Shown here in pieces: positions 33,292-45,358 of a stretch of 64,000 bases of DNA. The position numbers and the translations under genes are program-made. The number at the start of each line of letters is the position of its first letter. Position 1 is the first letter of the stretch. The stretch spans positions 11,028,707 to 11,092,706 of the forward strand of contig OZ023182.1 in the NCBI GenBank assembly GCA_963995505.1, read 5' to 3'. The stretch comes from Hypericum androsaemum. Taxonomy: Eukaryota > Streptophyta > Magnoliopsida > Malpighiales > Hypericaceae. A model generated the notes under the pieces. The model ran no database searches and was not told the origin of the DNA. It worked only from the letters and a program-made list of their open reading frames with translations.

Positions 33292-33856
33292 TATGCACGC
33301 AAACTTCTGGATGCATGCGCACATGGAGAATCAGAAAGAATCAACCTATTTAGGCCGTGCATCTACTTGTTAGGACGTGCAACTATTAGTTATTCTATTA
33401 GATATTATTTGCTTAGATTATTTCCTATTTTAGTTGAATAATTCGGCCAGAATATCCTTAGATTAGGAAAGAGAGTTTTGGCCAGCCTTTGAGCTCCTTT
33501 TTAAGGAGTTAGCTTGTTTAGGAATACCTTGGTACTTTGGAGCCTATATAAGGAGGTCTCCTAGCAATAAAACAGACACAACTTTTGAGATTGATAATTT
33601 TGTGAGTTAGATACTCCTTGCGTGTTCTTGCTAATTGCTGGATTGCTTAGCTTGAGCGAAACTTTTCACTTATCAAATGATTCATCCATCATCGTTTGTG
33701 GCATGGTTCGACTTGGACCATAGGTTCTCGAATTTCCATTGCTTGGGTTGCGGATCTTCTAGACCAAGGTCTTGCAAGGCTCGAGTTCGGGGGTTGCGGT
33801 CTCTTCCATCCAAAGTAGCACGGTCCGTTGTGAGCCTCCTGCCGAGGTTCATATCA
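33066..33856 (+). mobile_element. 3' LTR of A3
   Basis: 791 bp after purine tract AAGAGGAGGGGAA. TATA box TATATAAGG near 33545. Its end, GGTTCATATCA, abuts the GAAGC target duplication. The shared U5 block is altered here (CTTATCAAATGATTC, then CGTTTGTGGCATG). Confidence 0.88.
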
Positions 33857-35258
33857 GAAGCCAAGAGAATTTTGTGAGCAAGCAGGTCGTGGACAAACTT
33901 GGCTTGAAGACCATACCCCATCCAGCTCCATACTCCATAGGATGGATCCGCTCTGGAGGAGGGATCAAAGTCAATGCCAAGTGTAGCATGCCTATCTCAA
34001 TTGGTAAGTTTAAAGATACGATCAATTGCGACGTATTGGAGATGGATGCTTGCCATATTCTATTAGGGCGACCATGGGAATTTGACAATCAGGCTATACA
34101 CAAAGGCAGGGAGAATATATATGAAGTCAAGAAGGAGGGACAACAGTTCACTCTCCTCCCAAGGAAACCAAAGCACGGAAAAATCAAGCTAAACAATACC
34201 ATGCACACGTTGACGCTGGTAACTTCTTCTAAGCTTTTTCTTGCTTCGATGAAGGAATATGGAGGTTGTCATGTTTTAGTGTTGAAGGAGTCTTTACGCC
34301 AAGATGCAAGCACGGAGGTGTTGCCTGATCAAGTCAAAGAGTTGCTGAAACTTTTTCCCGAAGTTGTACCCGAAGATCTGCCTAAATGTTTGCCACCTTT
34401 AAGGGATATTCAACACCAGATAGACTTGATTCCGGGAGCAACCCTACCGAACTTGCCCCACTACCGCATGAGTCCGCAAGAAAATCAGATCCTACGAGAT
34501 CAAGTCCAGGAGTTGCTCGACAAAGGCTACATCCAAGAGAGCTTAAGTCCATGCGGTGTACCCGCTCTTTTGGTTCCTAAGAAAGATGGTACATGGAGGA
34601 TGTGCGTGGACAGTCGAGCGATCAACAAAATAACAGTGGGGTACAGGTTTCCTATCCCTCGCCTCAATGACATGCTTGATAATTTGAGTGGATCTATGTT
34701 ATTTTCAAAGATAGACTTGAAGAGCGGCTATCATCAGATTAGGATCCGCCCTGGAGATGAGTGGAAGACCGCTTTCAAGACTCGTGATGGCTTGTACGAA
34801 TGGCTCGTCATGCCATTTGGTTTGACAAACGCACCAAGCACCTTCATGAGGTTAATGCACCAGGTCATGAAGCCATTTCTTGATCAGTTCATGGTCGTAT
34901 ACTTTGATGACATCCTGGTGTATAGCAAGTCTGAAGCAGATCATCTAGGTCATTTGAAGCAAGTTTTCACCGCTCTACGAAGCAATAGCCTTATTGTCAA
35001 TTTGGGAAAGTGCGTATTTTGGAAAGAAAGCTTGGTGTACCTCAGATTTATTGTGGGAAAAGACGGGATTCAGGTGGATCAAGTGAAGGTCGAAGCCATC
35101 CAGTCGTGGCCAATCCCTCTGAATGCAAGTCAGATTCGAAGCTTCCTCAGGTTAGCAACATTTTATCGGAGATTCATTCGCAACTTTAGCATTATTGCCG
35201 CACCGCTTACTTCCTTGCTGAAGAAGCAAGACAAGTTCGAGTGGGGAGATGAGGCAGA
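33857..35258 (+). pseudogene. D1 protease and reverse transcriptase remnant
   Basis: Continues the D1 polyprotein in phase from 33862 ([14 protein letters not shown]). It contains the rest of protease, the linker and most of reverse transcriptase with YFDD (34900-34911). It ends abruptly at 35258 after KFEWGDEA, where the LTR of D2 begins; the frame then reads 23 meaningless codons into that LTR. The rest of D1 (RNase H, integrase, 3' LTR) is absent from the window. Confidence 0.85.
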
Positions 35259-35738
35259 TGACGTAGGATGTCCATGTTTCTCGTCCATTTCGGCCTACTC
35301 CTTCTCTCTTGCATGGAGTGCATGCTAGTTATTATGACAAACTGTCCGAATTATAGGTGTGTTTAATGTGCGTGTGTAATGCGTATGTAATAAGGCAAGT
35401 TAATGCCATTACTAGGCGGTTAAAGTTGATGGAACGGCTGGCTGAAAGGTGAGAAGGTGCGTGGTTAATATTGCCTTAATGCCGCCTGAAATCACGCCCC
35501 TATTTGTTCCCGCTTGGAAGGAAATAAACAGACAGAATTTTGAATCCAACAAAGCTAATTGTGCTTTCCTATTTTTGCATGGTTTTGCAAATGTATTGAA
35601 AGATTGGCCCTCTTATTGGCTGTTTCCTTCGGAAAACACACCTTTGCTTGATTCGGAAGGATCGAGCCCAAGGCCACTATCTTGTTCGTTTCACGTCTCA
35701 GTCGGCGTGTTGCCAACTCCTTCCGTTGTGCTACGCCA
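35259..35738 (+). mobile_element. 5' LTR of gypsy element D2
   Basis: 480 bp, TGACGTAGGATG to GTGCTACGCCA. It is homologous to the D1 LTR but clearly diverged. The junction with D1 is exactly at the TG end, which indicates insertion of D2 into D1 in the same orientation. The matching TSD (expected GCAGA, 35254-35258) is not found because the 3' part is lost. Confidence 0.85.
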
Positions 35739-35740
35739 AG

Positions 35741-35752
35741 TGGTATCAGAGC
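35741..35752 (+). promoter_or_regulatory. Primer-binding site of D2
   Basis: TGGTATCAGAGC two bases after the LTR end. Confidence 0.88.
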
Positions 35753-35911
35753 CTGAATACGATCAGATCAATTTCCATATTGATCAAGAGTGAACAATAT
35801 CACCTAGTGAGTTTGAGAGAGCCCCATCTACGAGCCGATCCACAAGACTTTGTGATCTCCTGATCCAAGTGTCAATTTTACCCACCTAACACCACCAAAA
35901 GCCGATGCACT

Positions 35912-38671
35912 ATGGCCGATCCTTATGACGCTCCAAGACCCGACATGAATCAAAGGTTTGCCAACATTGAGGCATCGATCCAAGCCATCCTCACTCAGCT
36001 CAACAATCTTGTCGTGCAACTGCCACCCGTAGGGCAACCCCCTCCAGCTGAGGTGCGTAATGATCAAAGAGAGGAAGAGGAGGATGAAGATTCTGATGCT
36101 ACCCTCTATGTGAGAAGGGGAGGACGTGGCATGAGAAGCCGCGGACGTGTAGATGGAGGACGTGGTGAGGGAGGCCGAGGTGCACGGAGGGAAGTCTATA
36201 GAGGGGAAGATCGTGGAAATGATTATGCAAGAAGAGTGGATCGACCTTTCAAGATGAACATAGAAAAATTCTATGGAGAAGTGGATGTAGAGGGATTTCT
36301 CAACTGGTTGGACTCGGTGGAAAAATACTTAGATTGCATGGATCTCACGGAGGAGCAGAAGGTGAGTTACGTGGCTTTCAAGTTAGAGTCAGGAGCTGCC
36401 GTATGGTGGAGGAAGGAACAAGAGTCTCGTAGGAGGAGAGGAGATCGACCAATTCGTGATTGGCCGACTATGGAGCAAGCCCTACGTGAGAGATTTCTTC
36501 CTTTGGATTATCAGCAAACCTTGTATTCGCAATTCTTGACTTGCACTCAAGGTAACCGATCCATAGACGAATATACGTCTGAATTTATAAGGTTAGCGTC
36601 TCGCAATGACGTGGAGGAGAATGAGGACCAGATGATAGCCCGTTTTGTTGAGGGCCTACATTATGAAATCAAGAGTCGGATGGAGTTTGATACGTTCTTG
36701 TTCTTCAACGATGCCTGTGCAAAGGCAAGAAAAATAGGGGCTGCCTTGAAGAGAAAGAAAGCACCCTCTATCCGTTTTTCAGGACCTGGTCAGGCTTCCA
36801 CCTATTCAAGGGGAGGTGTGGAAAGGAGCACACCCCAAGCTTCCGAGTCTAAACCCTCTCCAAGCAAGCCTGCCCCTGTGATTTCACAAAGAAAGGGAAA
36901 AGAGGTCGCCACAACCTCATCAATCCGATGTTTCAAATGCAATGAAATGGGCCACAAGTCTAGTGACTGCCCTAAACGCAAGTTTACACAACTTTGCGAG
37001 AAGGAAGATTCGGATGAGGAGGAGGAAGGGGCGTATTTGTGTGCACCCGTGGACGAGGGTGATGAAGAGGAGGAGACCTCTGAAGGAGAAGAGTATTGCG
37101 GGGTCATACAGAAGGTAGCACTGACCGCAACCAAGAGAGATGACTCCCAACGCAATAACTTGTTTCGCACGAGTTGTCATGTTGGGAAAGTTGTGTGCGA
37201 AGTAATAATTGATGGAGGCAGCCAGGAGAACTTTGTGAGTAGCAAGACAGTGGAGAAGCTTGGTTTGAAAACCACGCCTCACCCCACTCCATACTCCATT
37301 GGATGGGTTAGATCCGGGGGTGGAATCAAGGTTAACTCAAGGTGCACCATTCCTATCACAATTGGCAAGTATTCGGACTTAGTCGAATGTGATGTTCTTG
37401 AAATGGATGCGTGCAACATCCTTCTTGGACGACCATGGGAATTTGACAACAAAGTTATGCACCGCGGAGAGGAGAACACGTACGAGTTAAAGAAAGGAGG
37501 CGAGAAGTTAACGTTATTGCCAAAGAAGCCAAAGTACGTGAAGAGTGCCAAGCAACTTGTTTCGATGGTGACCTCCTCTCGTGTTCTCACGAGTTGTTTC
37601 CAAGAGGCGGGTTTCCTCCATATGCTCGTGATGACAAGTTCACAAGAACCAGGAGAGAAAGGCAGCGAGCTGATTCCGGACGTGGTCTTAAAGTTATTTA
37701 ACGAATTCCCTGAGCTGATCGATGAGGAGTTGCAAAAAGGGGTGCCTCCCTTGCGAGATATCCAACATCGGATTGATCTCATCCCTGGTGCAACACTTCC
37801 GAACCTTCCTCATTATAGAATGAGTCCGAAGGAGAACCAGATCTTGAGGGAACAAGTTCAAGAGCTTCTTGACAAAGGACAAGTGCAAGAAAGCTTGAGT
37901 CCTTGTGGAGTGCCTGCATTGCTTGTGCCAAAGAAAGATGGTACGTGGAGAATGTGCGTAGATAGTCGCGCCATCAACAAGATCACAATTGGATATCGTT
38001 TTCCAATCCCGCGCCTTGATGACATGCTGGACAACTTAAGTGGTGCATCCATTTTCTCCAAGATTGATTTAAGAAGTGGATACCATCAAATCAGAATTCG
38101 TCCCGGAGATGAATGGAAGACCGCCTTCAAGACACGTGATGGACTCTATGAGTGGCTTGTAATGCCATTCGGATTGACAAACGCGCCCAGTACCTTCATG
38201 CGTCTTATGCATCAAGTCTTTAAACCCTTCCTTGACAAGTCAGTGGTGGTGTATTTTGATGACATCCTGGTTTACAGCCAATCCGAGGATGACCATCTTA
38301 AGCATTTGAAGGAGGTGTTCACGGCTCTGAGAGACAATCAACTCTTTGTTAACCTGAAGAAATGTAGCTTTTGGAAGGACAAGCTACTTTTCTTAGGGTT
38401 TGTGGTTGGAAAGGAGGGAATTCACGTGGATCAAGCCAAGATTGATGCTATTAGATCCTGGACTGCCCCTCAGAATGTGAGTCAAACGAGGAGCTTCCTT
38501 GGTTTGGCAAGCTTCTATAGAAGATTTATTCGGGACTTCAGCTTGCTTGCAGCTCCTTTGACTTCCTTGCTCAAGAAACAAACCCCTTTCGTGTGGAGCA
38601 CCGAAGCCGAGCAAGCTTTCCAAGTTCTTAAAAACAAGCTGAGTAGTGCACCCGTACTAGCCCTCCCTGAT
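35912..38671 (+). pseudogene. D2 gag-pol, N-terminal part (gag, PR, RT), split by A2
   Basis: 920 open codons starting MADPYDAPRPDMNQRF. gag region FKMNIEKFYGEVDVEGFLNWL; CCHC knuckle CFKCNEMGHKSSDC (340-353); protease IIDGGSQENF with D434; reverse transcriptase with YFDD (781-784). The frame is intact up to the insertion of A2 after 38671 in the RT/RNase H connection (LALPD) and continues in phase at 45364 when one TSD copy is discounted. Ty3/gypsy, clade unresolved; the protein differs from family A throughout. Confidence 0.9.
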
Positions 38672-39476
38672 TGATATGAATCTCCGCGGAAAAGATTCAC
38701 AACTCGGACCGTTTGTTACTTTAGAATGGATCAGATCACAACTCACAAGAACTCACTCGAACTAAGGCACGAAATTGAACCTTAACCCGCAACAAGAACT
38801 TCTGAACCTTGACCTAAGGTCGAATCACGCCACAAGCGAGGATGGATGGTCCGCTTGATAAGTGAAAGATAAATTCCAGCCAAGACGACTCACCAGCCTA
38901 AGCAAGAACAAACGAGTATCAAACTCTCAACTAGCCAATGCTAAGTATTTCCGAATTGTGTGTGTACGTTTTATTGCTAGGAGTCCTCTTTATATAGGCT
39001 CCCAAAGTACCAAAATATTCCTAAACAAGCTAACTCCTTAAAAGGAATTCAAAGGCTGGCCAAAACTCTCTTTCCTATTCTAAGGAGATTCTGGCCGAAC
39101 TTATGCAACTAAACAAGGAATAATATAAGCAAATAATATCTAATAGAATAGCTACTAGTTGCACGTCCAAAACAATTAGATGCATGGCCTAAATAGGCTG
39201 ATTCTTCTTGATTCTCCATGTGCGCATGCATCTAGAAGCTTTCGTGCATGTCAAGCTTCCCATTCAGCCTCCAAAACGTGCATGGGCCTCCCTTGGGCTT
39301 CTTGGACGTCCTTGGTCCTCCACGCACTTGATTGAGCCCAAACTTCATGCATTAGTCCATTGAAATCAGATTGCAACTTCCTAGCTCTTGCTCTTGTCAT
39401 TGGCCCAATTGGAACTTGAACTTGCTTCGAGTCTACAAGCTTGATATTTGGTGCATCCGTAGGCTTGCTCACATCA
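38672..39476 (-). mobile_element. 3' LTR of A2
   Basis: 805 bp, TGATATGAATCTCCGCGG to GCTCACATCA in plus reading. The purine tract complement (CCCCTCCTCTT) follows at 39479. It encodes the last 75 codons of pol on the minus strand. Confidence 0.92.
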
Positions 39477-42362
39477 GTCCCCTCCTCTTGAAAAGGATTT
39501 GTCCTCAAATCATCACCTACATCAAACGGACTCAAGTCAGCCACGTTAAACGAAGCACTTACACTATACTCACCCGGAAGGTCTAGCTTGTAGGCATTAT
39601 CATTAATGCGTTCTAGCACTTGGAATGGACCATCTCCCCGTGGTAGCAACTTTGAACGTCTTTGGACAGGAAAACGCTCCTTCCTCATATGTAGCCAAAC
39701 CCAATCGCCCGGCTCAAAGACAACCTTGTGCCTTCCTTTGTTTGCTTGCCTTGCATAGTGCTCCGTTCGCTTCTCGATGTTCATTCTAGCTTTCTCATGT
39801 AACTGCTTGACAAATTCAGCTTTCTTCTTTCCATCTAAGTTAACATGCTCACTCGAAGGTAGAGGTGATAAATCCAATGGAGTCAAAGGATTAAATCCAT
39901 AAACAAGCTCAAATGGTGAGAATTGAGTAGCAGAATGGACAGAACGATTATAAGCAAACTCAACATGAGGCAAACATTCTTCCCAAGTCTTAATGTTATG
40001 CTTAATGAGTGCTCTCAAAAGTGTAGACAAAGTCCTATTTACTACTTCAGTTTGACCATCAGTTTGAGGATGACAAGTAGTAGAAAACAACAACTTAGTA
40101 CCTAACTTGCACCACAAGGTCTTCCAAAAGTAACTTAGGAACTTAGCATCTCTATCAGAGATAATTGTCCTAGGCATGCCATGCAACCTAACAACCTCTC
40201 TAAAGAACAAATCAGCAATGTTTGAAGCATCATCAGTCTTATGACATGGAATGAAATGTGCCATCTTAGAAAACCTATCCACTACCACAAAAATTGAATC
40301 TCTTCCACGCTTAGTCCTAGGTAGGCCTAACACAAAATCCATAGAGATATCAATCCAGGGCTCACTAGGTATAGGTAGTGGGGTGTACAAACCATGGGGT
40401 TTTACCTTTGACTTGGCTTGCTTGCAAGTGATGCAACGACCACAAACTCTCTCAACGTCTCTCTTCATGTGTGGCCAAAAGAAATGATCTTGTAGCATTG
40501 CCAAGGTCTTTGCAATTCCAAAATGCCCCATTAAGCCACCTCCATGTGCCTCCTGAATTAGTAATTCTCGCATCGAACAATTAGGCACACAAAGTTTGTT
40601 TTCACGAAATAGGTAACCTTCATTACGAAAGAACTTACCAAATGCACTTCTTTCAGTTGATCTAAACAACTCGCCAAAATCAACATCATCAACATACATC
40701 TCCTTAATGTGTTCAAAGCCAAGTAGTTTAGCATCAAGAGTTGAGATCAAGGCGTACCTTCGTGATAGTGCATCAGCCACTACATTTTCCTTACCTTGCT
40801 TGTAGCGAATGACATAAGGAAATGTCTCAATGAATTCCACCCATCGTGCATGCCTCTTGTTCAGCTTGTGTTGCCCCTTTAAGTGCTTGAGTGACTCATG
40901 ATCAGTGTGAATCACAAACTCCTTTGGCCATAAGTAATGCTGCCACGTCTCCAATGCTCGAACTAGTGCGTACAACTCCTTGTCATAGGTCGGGTAATTC
41001 AAGGTTGCACCACTTAGTTTCTCACTAAAGTATGCAATGGGTCTTCCTTCTTGCATAAGGACAGCTCCAATTCCTACACCAGAAGCATCACACTCTATTT
41101 CAAAAGTCTTAGAGAAATTAGGTAAAGCTAACAAGGGTGCATTAGTCAACTTCCCTTTTAGTAGTTGGAAAGCCTTCTCTTGAGCTTCTCCCCAAGTAAA
41201 GCCTACGTTCTTCTTGATGACTTCAGTTATGGGTGCGGCTATGCTACTAAAGTCCTTCACAAATCTCCTATAAAAGCTAGCTAGTCCATGAAAGCTCCTA
41301 ACATTAGCAACACTTGTAGGGCTTGGCCATTCACGGATAGCTCGGATCTTTTCTTCATCAACCTGTATTCCGTTAGCTCCAACAACAAAACCCAAGAATA
41401 CAAGTTTATCCGTACAAAAGGTGCACTTCTTCAAGTTAGCAAACAATTGTTCTTCTCTAAGTGCAACTAAGACAGATTTCAAATGTTCTAGATGATCCTC
41501 CATGCTCTTGCTATAAATGAGTATATCATCAAAGTAAACAACCACAAATTTACCAATGAATGGACGTAGAACATGATTCATGAGTCGCATAAACGTGCTA
41601 GGTGCGTTGGACAAACCAAATGGCATGACCATCCACTCATACAACCCATACTTTGTTTTAAAAGCAGTTTTCCACTCATCTCCTTCTTTCATCCTAATTT
41701 GATGATAACCACTCTTCAAATCAATCTTAGAAAACATGCAAGAACCATGCAACTCATCTAACATGTCATCTAAACGAGGGATAGGGTGACGATATTTTAC
41801 CGTTATGTTGTTGACTGCTCGGCAATCAACACACATTCTCCATGTTTTATCCTTCTTGGGCACAAGTAGGACGGGAACAGCACATGGACTCATGCTCTCT
41901 CTCACGTACCCTTTCGCAAATAGCTCGTTGACTTGCTTCTCAAGCTCCTTTGTTTCTTCAGGATTGCTTCTATATGCGGGACGGTTAGGTATGGCAGCTC
42001 CCGGAACAAAGTCTATTTGATGTTCAATCCCACGAATAGGTGGCAAACCAGGTGGTAGCTCGTCGGGAAAGACATCCTTGTAATCCTGCAAAAGAGACAC
42101 AACCGTACTAGGTACATGTGGTTCAAGCTCGTTAGTGTTTAAAAGCGCCTCTCTATACCGAAGTAAGATCATAGGCTTCTTTTCAAAGCATGCTTGCTTA
42201 ATATCACTTGTTCCCACATAGTAACTCTTTTTCCAACTCTCGGTTTTTCTCTCTTTGGCCGTTTTAATTTCTGTTTTTCCGGCTTCTTTTGTTTTCTCAA
42301 TCTTTTCCTCTCCATTGGCCGTTTTTCTTATCTTTTTTTCGGCTTCTTCTCTCCTCTCATTC
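39251..42362 (-). CDS. A2 pol: reverse transcriptase, RNase H, integrase
   Basis: Frame open from about 42427 to 39251. Homology to A1 begins at [10 protein letters not shown], immediately after the A run, so the upstream ~23 codons are out-of-frame sequence. Contains RT with YFDD, RNase H ([13 protein letters not shown]), the integrase zinc region and D,D35E core, and the LTR-encoded tail. The tail differs from A1 near its end ([14 protein letters not shown]). No stop is visible within it. Translation would need a +1 shift from the gag-protease frame; without that it is silent. Confidence 0.88.
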
Positions 42363-44039
42363 TTTTTTCTTTTTATCACGCTCCCTTTGCTCATCACTTT
42401 CTTTTTGCAACTGACGTTGATCTTCACAAACTTGTGATGGTGACAAGGGTGCCAAGGTGATTACTCTCTTCTTAAGTATAAATGAATACTTGTTGGTGTA
42501 GCCATCATGATGCACTTTCCTATCAAACTGCCACGGCCTTCCTAACAATAGGTGACCAGCTTGCATTGGTACAACATCACACAACACTTCATCCTCATAG
42601 TTGCCAATGCGGAATGCTACCAATACTTGCTTCATCACTCGTACTTCTCCACTATCATTCAGCCATTGTAGTTTGTAAGGCTTAGGGTGTTTTCCCGTGA
42701 GTAACCCTAACTTCTCCACCATAGTCGTGCTTGCAACATTAGCACAACTTCCTCCATCTATGATGACACTACACACCTTGTCTTTGACATAGCACCTTGT
42801 GTGAAAAATATTTTCTCTTTGAGCCACATTATCTTCTTCTTTCACTTGCACATTCAATGCTCTTCTAGACACAAGAGTAAGCCTCTCAGCAGCTTGGTAC
42901 TCCTCCTCGGATACGTCCTCCAAAGAAGGCATGCTTTCATGCTCCGAATCCTCTTCTTCAGTTTCAATCTCTCCACTTTCCTTGATCACCATTGCTTGCT
43001 TGTTAGGACATTGACTTGAGATGTGCCCTCTTCCTTGACACTTAAAGCACTTGATGTCACGGTTCCTAGCTGGAGTGACTTCCACTTTCCTTTGAGAATT
43101 AGCTTGAGAACTCTCGGGTTTATGCTCTACTTTGGCTGCTTGTGGCTTGTCAAACTTCTTTTGGTAGTTTGGCTTCCAAGTAGAATTCGATGTAGCTCTT
43201 GTTCTCCCCTCTCCTCTCTTGAGTTGCTTCTCAATTTTCGTTGCCATATGCACCATGTCCTCCAACTCCACATAGTGTTGCAACTCAACTTTGTCTTGAA
43301 TTTCAGGATTGAGTCCATTCAAGAACCTTGCCATTGTAACTTCTCTATCTTCATCTATATCAGCTCTTATCATGGCCATCTCCATCTGTTTGAAATACTC
43401 CTCCACACTCAAATTTCCTTGCCTCATTCCTTGTAACTTCTTATACAGCTCTCTATAGTAATGACTTGGAACAAATCTCTTCCTCATCACCACTTTCATG
43501 TCTTCCCAAGTAACTATAGGGCGTTCTCTATTTCTCCTCCTGCTTGTCACAAGTTGATCCCACCAAGTTATAGCATAATCAGTAAATTCGGTGATGGCAA
43601 GTTTTACCTTCTTTTCTTCGGAGCTATTGTGGCAATCAAACACGAACTCAATCTTCTTCTCCCACTCTAAGTATGCCTCCGGGTCAGAACGACCAGCAAA
43701 GGAAGGTATCTTCAGTTTGATACTCCCTATGTTGTCGTCTCTCTTTGGCCTCGCCTCCCTAGGTGGACGGCTTGTTCTTGCTCTCCTAAGACTCCTTGTA
43801 GAGCCTACGCCTTCTTCCGACTCAGAATCAGCTCCGCTTGACTCTCCAATAGGTACTCCTCTCCTACGCCTTTGGAGTTCGCCTCGCGTTGGGGGGTTGT
43901 CAAGAGAATTCTCCACGGCATCCACGCGTAGTTGCAAAGGCTCCATCTGAGCTTGCACCATCTGCTCGAGCTTCCCGGCCAATGCATCCACTAATAACTT
44001 AAGGTCTATGTTTCCCATGGTTTGACCTTCATGTGACAT
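42357..44039 (-). CDS. A2 gag and protease, separated from pol by a one-base insertion
   Basis: 560 codons starting [14 protein letters not shown]. Capsid region, CCHC knuckle [14 protein letters not shown] and protease [12 protein letters not shown] are all present and nearly the same as in A1. The frame ends at a TGA just after a lysine run. The plus-strand T run at 42363-42368 has six Ts where A1 has five, giving the frameshift. The run is a typical site of replication or sequencing slippage. Confidence 0.9.
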   Translation of the reverse strand: MSHEGQTMGNIDLKLLVDALAGKLEQMVQAQMEPLQLRVDAVENSLDNPPTRGELQRRRRGVPIGESSGADSESEEGVGSTRSLRRARTSRPPREARPKRDDNIGSIKLKIPSFAGRSDPEAYLEWEKKIEFVFDCHNSSEEKKVKLAITEFTDYAITWWDQLVTSRRRNRERPIVTWEDMKVVMRKRFVPSHYYRELYKKLQGMRQGNLSVEEYFKQMEMAMIRADIDEDREVTMARFLNGLNPEIQDKVELQHYVELEDMVHMATKIEKQLKRGEGRTRATSNSTWKPNYQKKFDKPQAAKVEHKPESSQANSQRKVEVTPARNRDIKCFKCQGRGHISSQCPNKQAMVIKESGEIETEEEDSEHESMPSLEDVSEEEYQAAERLTLVSRRALNVQVKEEDNVAQRENIFHTRCYVKDKVCSVIIDGGSCANVASTTMVEKLGLLTGKHPKPYKLQWLNDSGEVRVMKQVLVAFRIGNYEDEVLCDVVPMQAGHLLLGRPWQFDRKVHHDGYTNKYSFILKKRVITLAPLSPSQVCEDQRQLQKESDEQRERDKKKKE

Positions 44040-44553
44040 GTTTGCTGCAAGAAAAATTGGTTAGTAATAAAAAAAATATGGCCTCACAAGCTCACTCCCT
44101 TACGTGTATACTCTCAATGTAAGGTGCACTCAAGTTCACTCGTGTTTGCACTCAAATATTTGGCTTTTCTCTCTAAGGTACTCGCACACTCTTGCCTTTT
44201 TCCTCTCGTGATACTTGTATGTTCTTACTAAGGCTAGAACGGCCTTGCTTCCTCTTTAGACTTGCTTGCGATCTTGCTTCCTCTTTAGACTTGCTTGCGG
44301 CCTTTGCTTCCTCTTTAGGCTTCACGCACTTTTTCTTTTCTTTCCTTTTTCGTTTCTTTTCTTTTCTTTTCTTTTTTTCTTTCTTTTCTTTTCTTTTCTT
44401 GCTTCACTCGTTTGTTTTCCTCTCTTTTCAAACAGCGAAGAGAAAAAAAAACGAACCAATAAGAACAAAAATAACGAGCAACTAAACGAACCAACAAGAA
44501 CAAAAATAACAAGGATAGTGAACTAAAGTAACAAGCTAAGCTCTGATACCAAC
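44040..44553 (-). other. 5' leader and primer-binding site of A2
   Basis: Leader with the purine-rich tract (T/C in plus reading, about 44325-44400). The primer site TGGTATCAGAGC is on the minus strand at 44540-44551, two bases inside the LTR at 44554. No coding sequence is supported. Confidence 0.85.
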
Positions 44554-45358
44554 TGATATGAATCTCCGCGGAAAAGATTCACAACTCGGACCGTTTGTTA
44601 CTTTAGAATGGATCAGATCACAACTCACAAGAACTCACTCGAACTAAGGCACGAAATTGAACCTTAACCCGCAACAAGAACTTCTGAACCTTGACCTAAG
44701 GTCGAATCACGCCACAAGCGAGGATGGATGGTCCGCTTGATAAGTGAAAGATAAATTCCAGCCAAGACGACTCACCAGCCTAAGCAAGAACAAACGAGTA
44801 TCAAACTCTCAACTAGCCAATGCTAAGTATTTCCGAATTGTGTGTGTACGTTTTATTGCTAGGAGTCCTCTTTATATAGGCTCCCAAAGTACCAAAATAT
44901 TCCTAAACAAGCTAACTCCTTAAAAGGAATTCAAAGGCTGGCCAAAACTCTCTTTCCTATTCTAAGGAGATTCTGGCCGAACTTATGCAACTAAACAAGG
45001 AATAATATAAGCAAATAATATCTAATAGAATAGCTACTAGTTGCACGTCCAAAACAATTAGATGCATGGCCTAAATAGGCTGATTCTTCTTGATTCTCCA
45101 TGTGCGCATGCATCTAGAAGCTTTCGTGCATGTCAAGCTTCCCATTCAGCCTCCAAAACGTGCATGGGCCTCCCTTGGGCTTCTTGGACGTCCTTGGTCC
45201 TCCACGCACTTGATTGAGCCCAAACTTCATGCATTAGTCCATTGAAATCAGATTGCAACTTCCTAGCTCTTGCTCTTGTCATTGGCCCAATTGGAACTTG
45301 AACTTGCTTCGAGTCTACAAGCTTGATATTTGGTGCATCCGTAGGCTTGCTCACATCA
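44554..45358 (-). mobile_element. 5' LTR of A2
   Basis: 805 bp, apparently the same as 38672-39476. It carries the TATA box (plus reading TTTATATAGGC near 44871-44881). The pol-tail frame is duplicated here (45133-45354) without an upstream pol. Confidence 0.92.

Larger units (their letters stand above)
19295..33856. mobile_element. Composite insertion in D1 protease: inverted B1 array plus A3
   Basis: GAAGC at 19290-19294 and again at 33857-33861 flanks this whole 14.5-kb block. Discounting it restores the D1 protease frame in phase (DGGS then QENFVS). The left end is TGATGTGAATC, the outer end of a minus-strand B1 LTR. The right end is GGTTCATATCA, the end of the plus-strand A3 3' LTR. The ends thus belong to different families in opposite orientation. 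A3 has no 5' LTR: its primer site directly follows the B1 block at 30928/30929. Replacement of the A3 5' LTR by the B1 array is one explanation. Confidence 0.85.
30929..33856 (+). mobile_element. A3: internally deleted family A element lacking a 5' LTR
   Basis: Leader from 30929 with primer site at 30931, a gag fragment, an integrase fragment and a 3' LTR (33066-33856, 791 bp, TGATGTGAGCAC to GGTTCATATCA). It is related to A1 but diverged: gag has an extra ~20-residue duplication near codons 50-80. About 3.1 kb equivalent to A1 1257-4383 (end of gag, protease, RT, RNase H, integrase N-terminus) is missing. The junction at about 32241-32245 falls at a short shared GGAT/AGAT motif. Confidence 0.88.
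38672..45358 (-). mobile_element. A2: complete family A gypsy element, minus strand, nested in D2
   Basis: 6687 bp with 805-bp LTRs at both ends, primer site, leader, gag, pol and purine tract. TSD CTGAT at 38667-38671 and 45359-45363. I found no difference between the two LTRs by eye, so the insertion is very recent. Coding content matches A1 closely, but gag-protease and RT-integrase are in different frames because of one extra base in an A run. Confidence 0.95.

Noticed and set aside
35259..35328. C-terminal extension of the D1 pol frame ([10 protein letters not shown]...)
   Set aside because: It is translation of the D2 LTR; no biological continuity with D1 pol.
42357..42374. Programmed -1 ribosomal frameshift at A AAA AAG in A2
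   Set aside because: A -1 shift does not lead into the pol frame; A1 has gag and pol in one frame, so the insertion is best read as an error or mutation.
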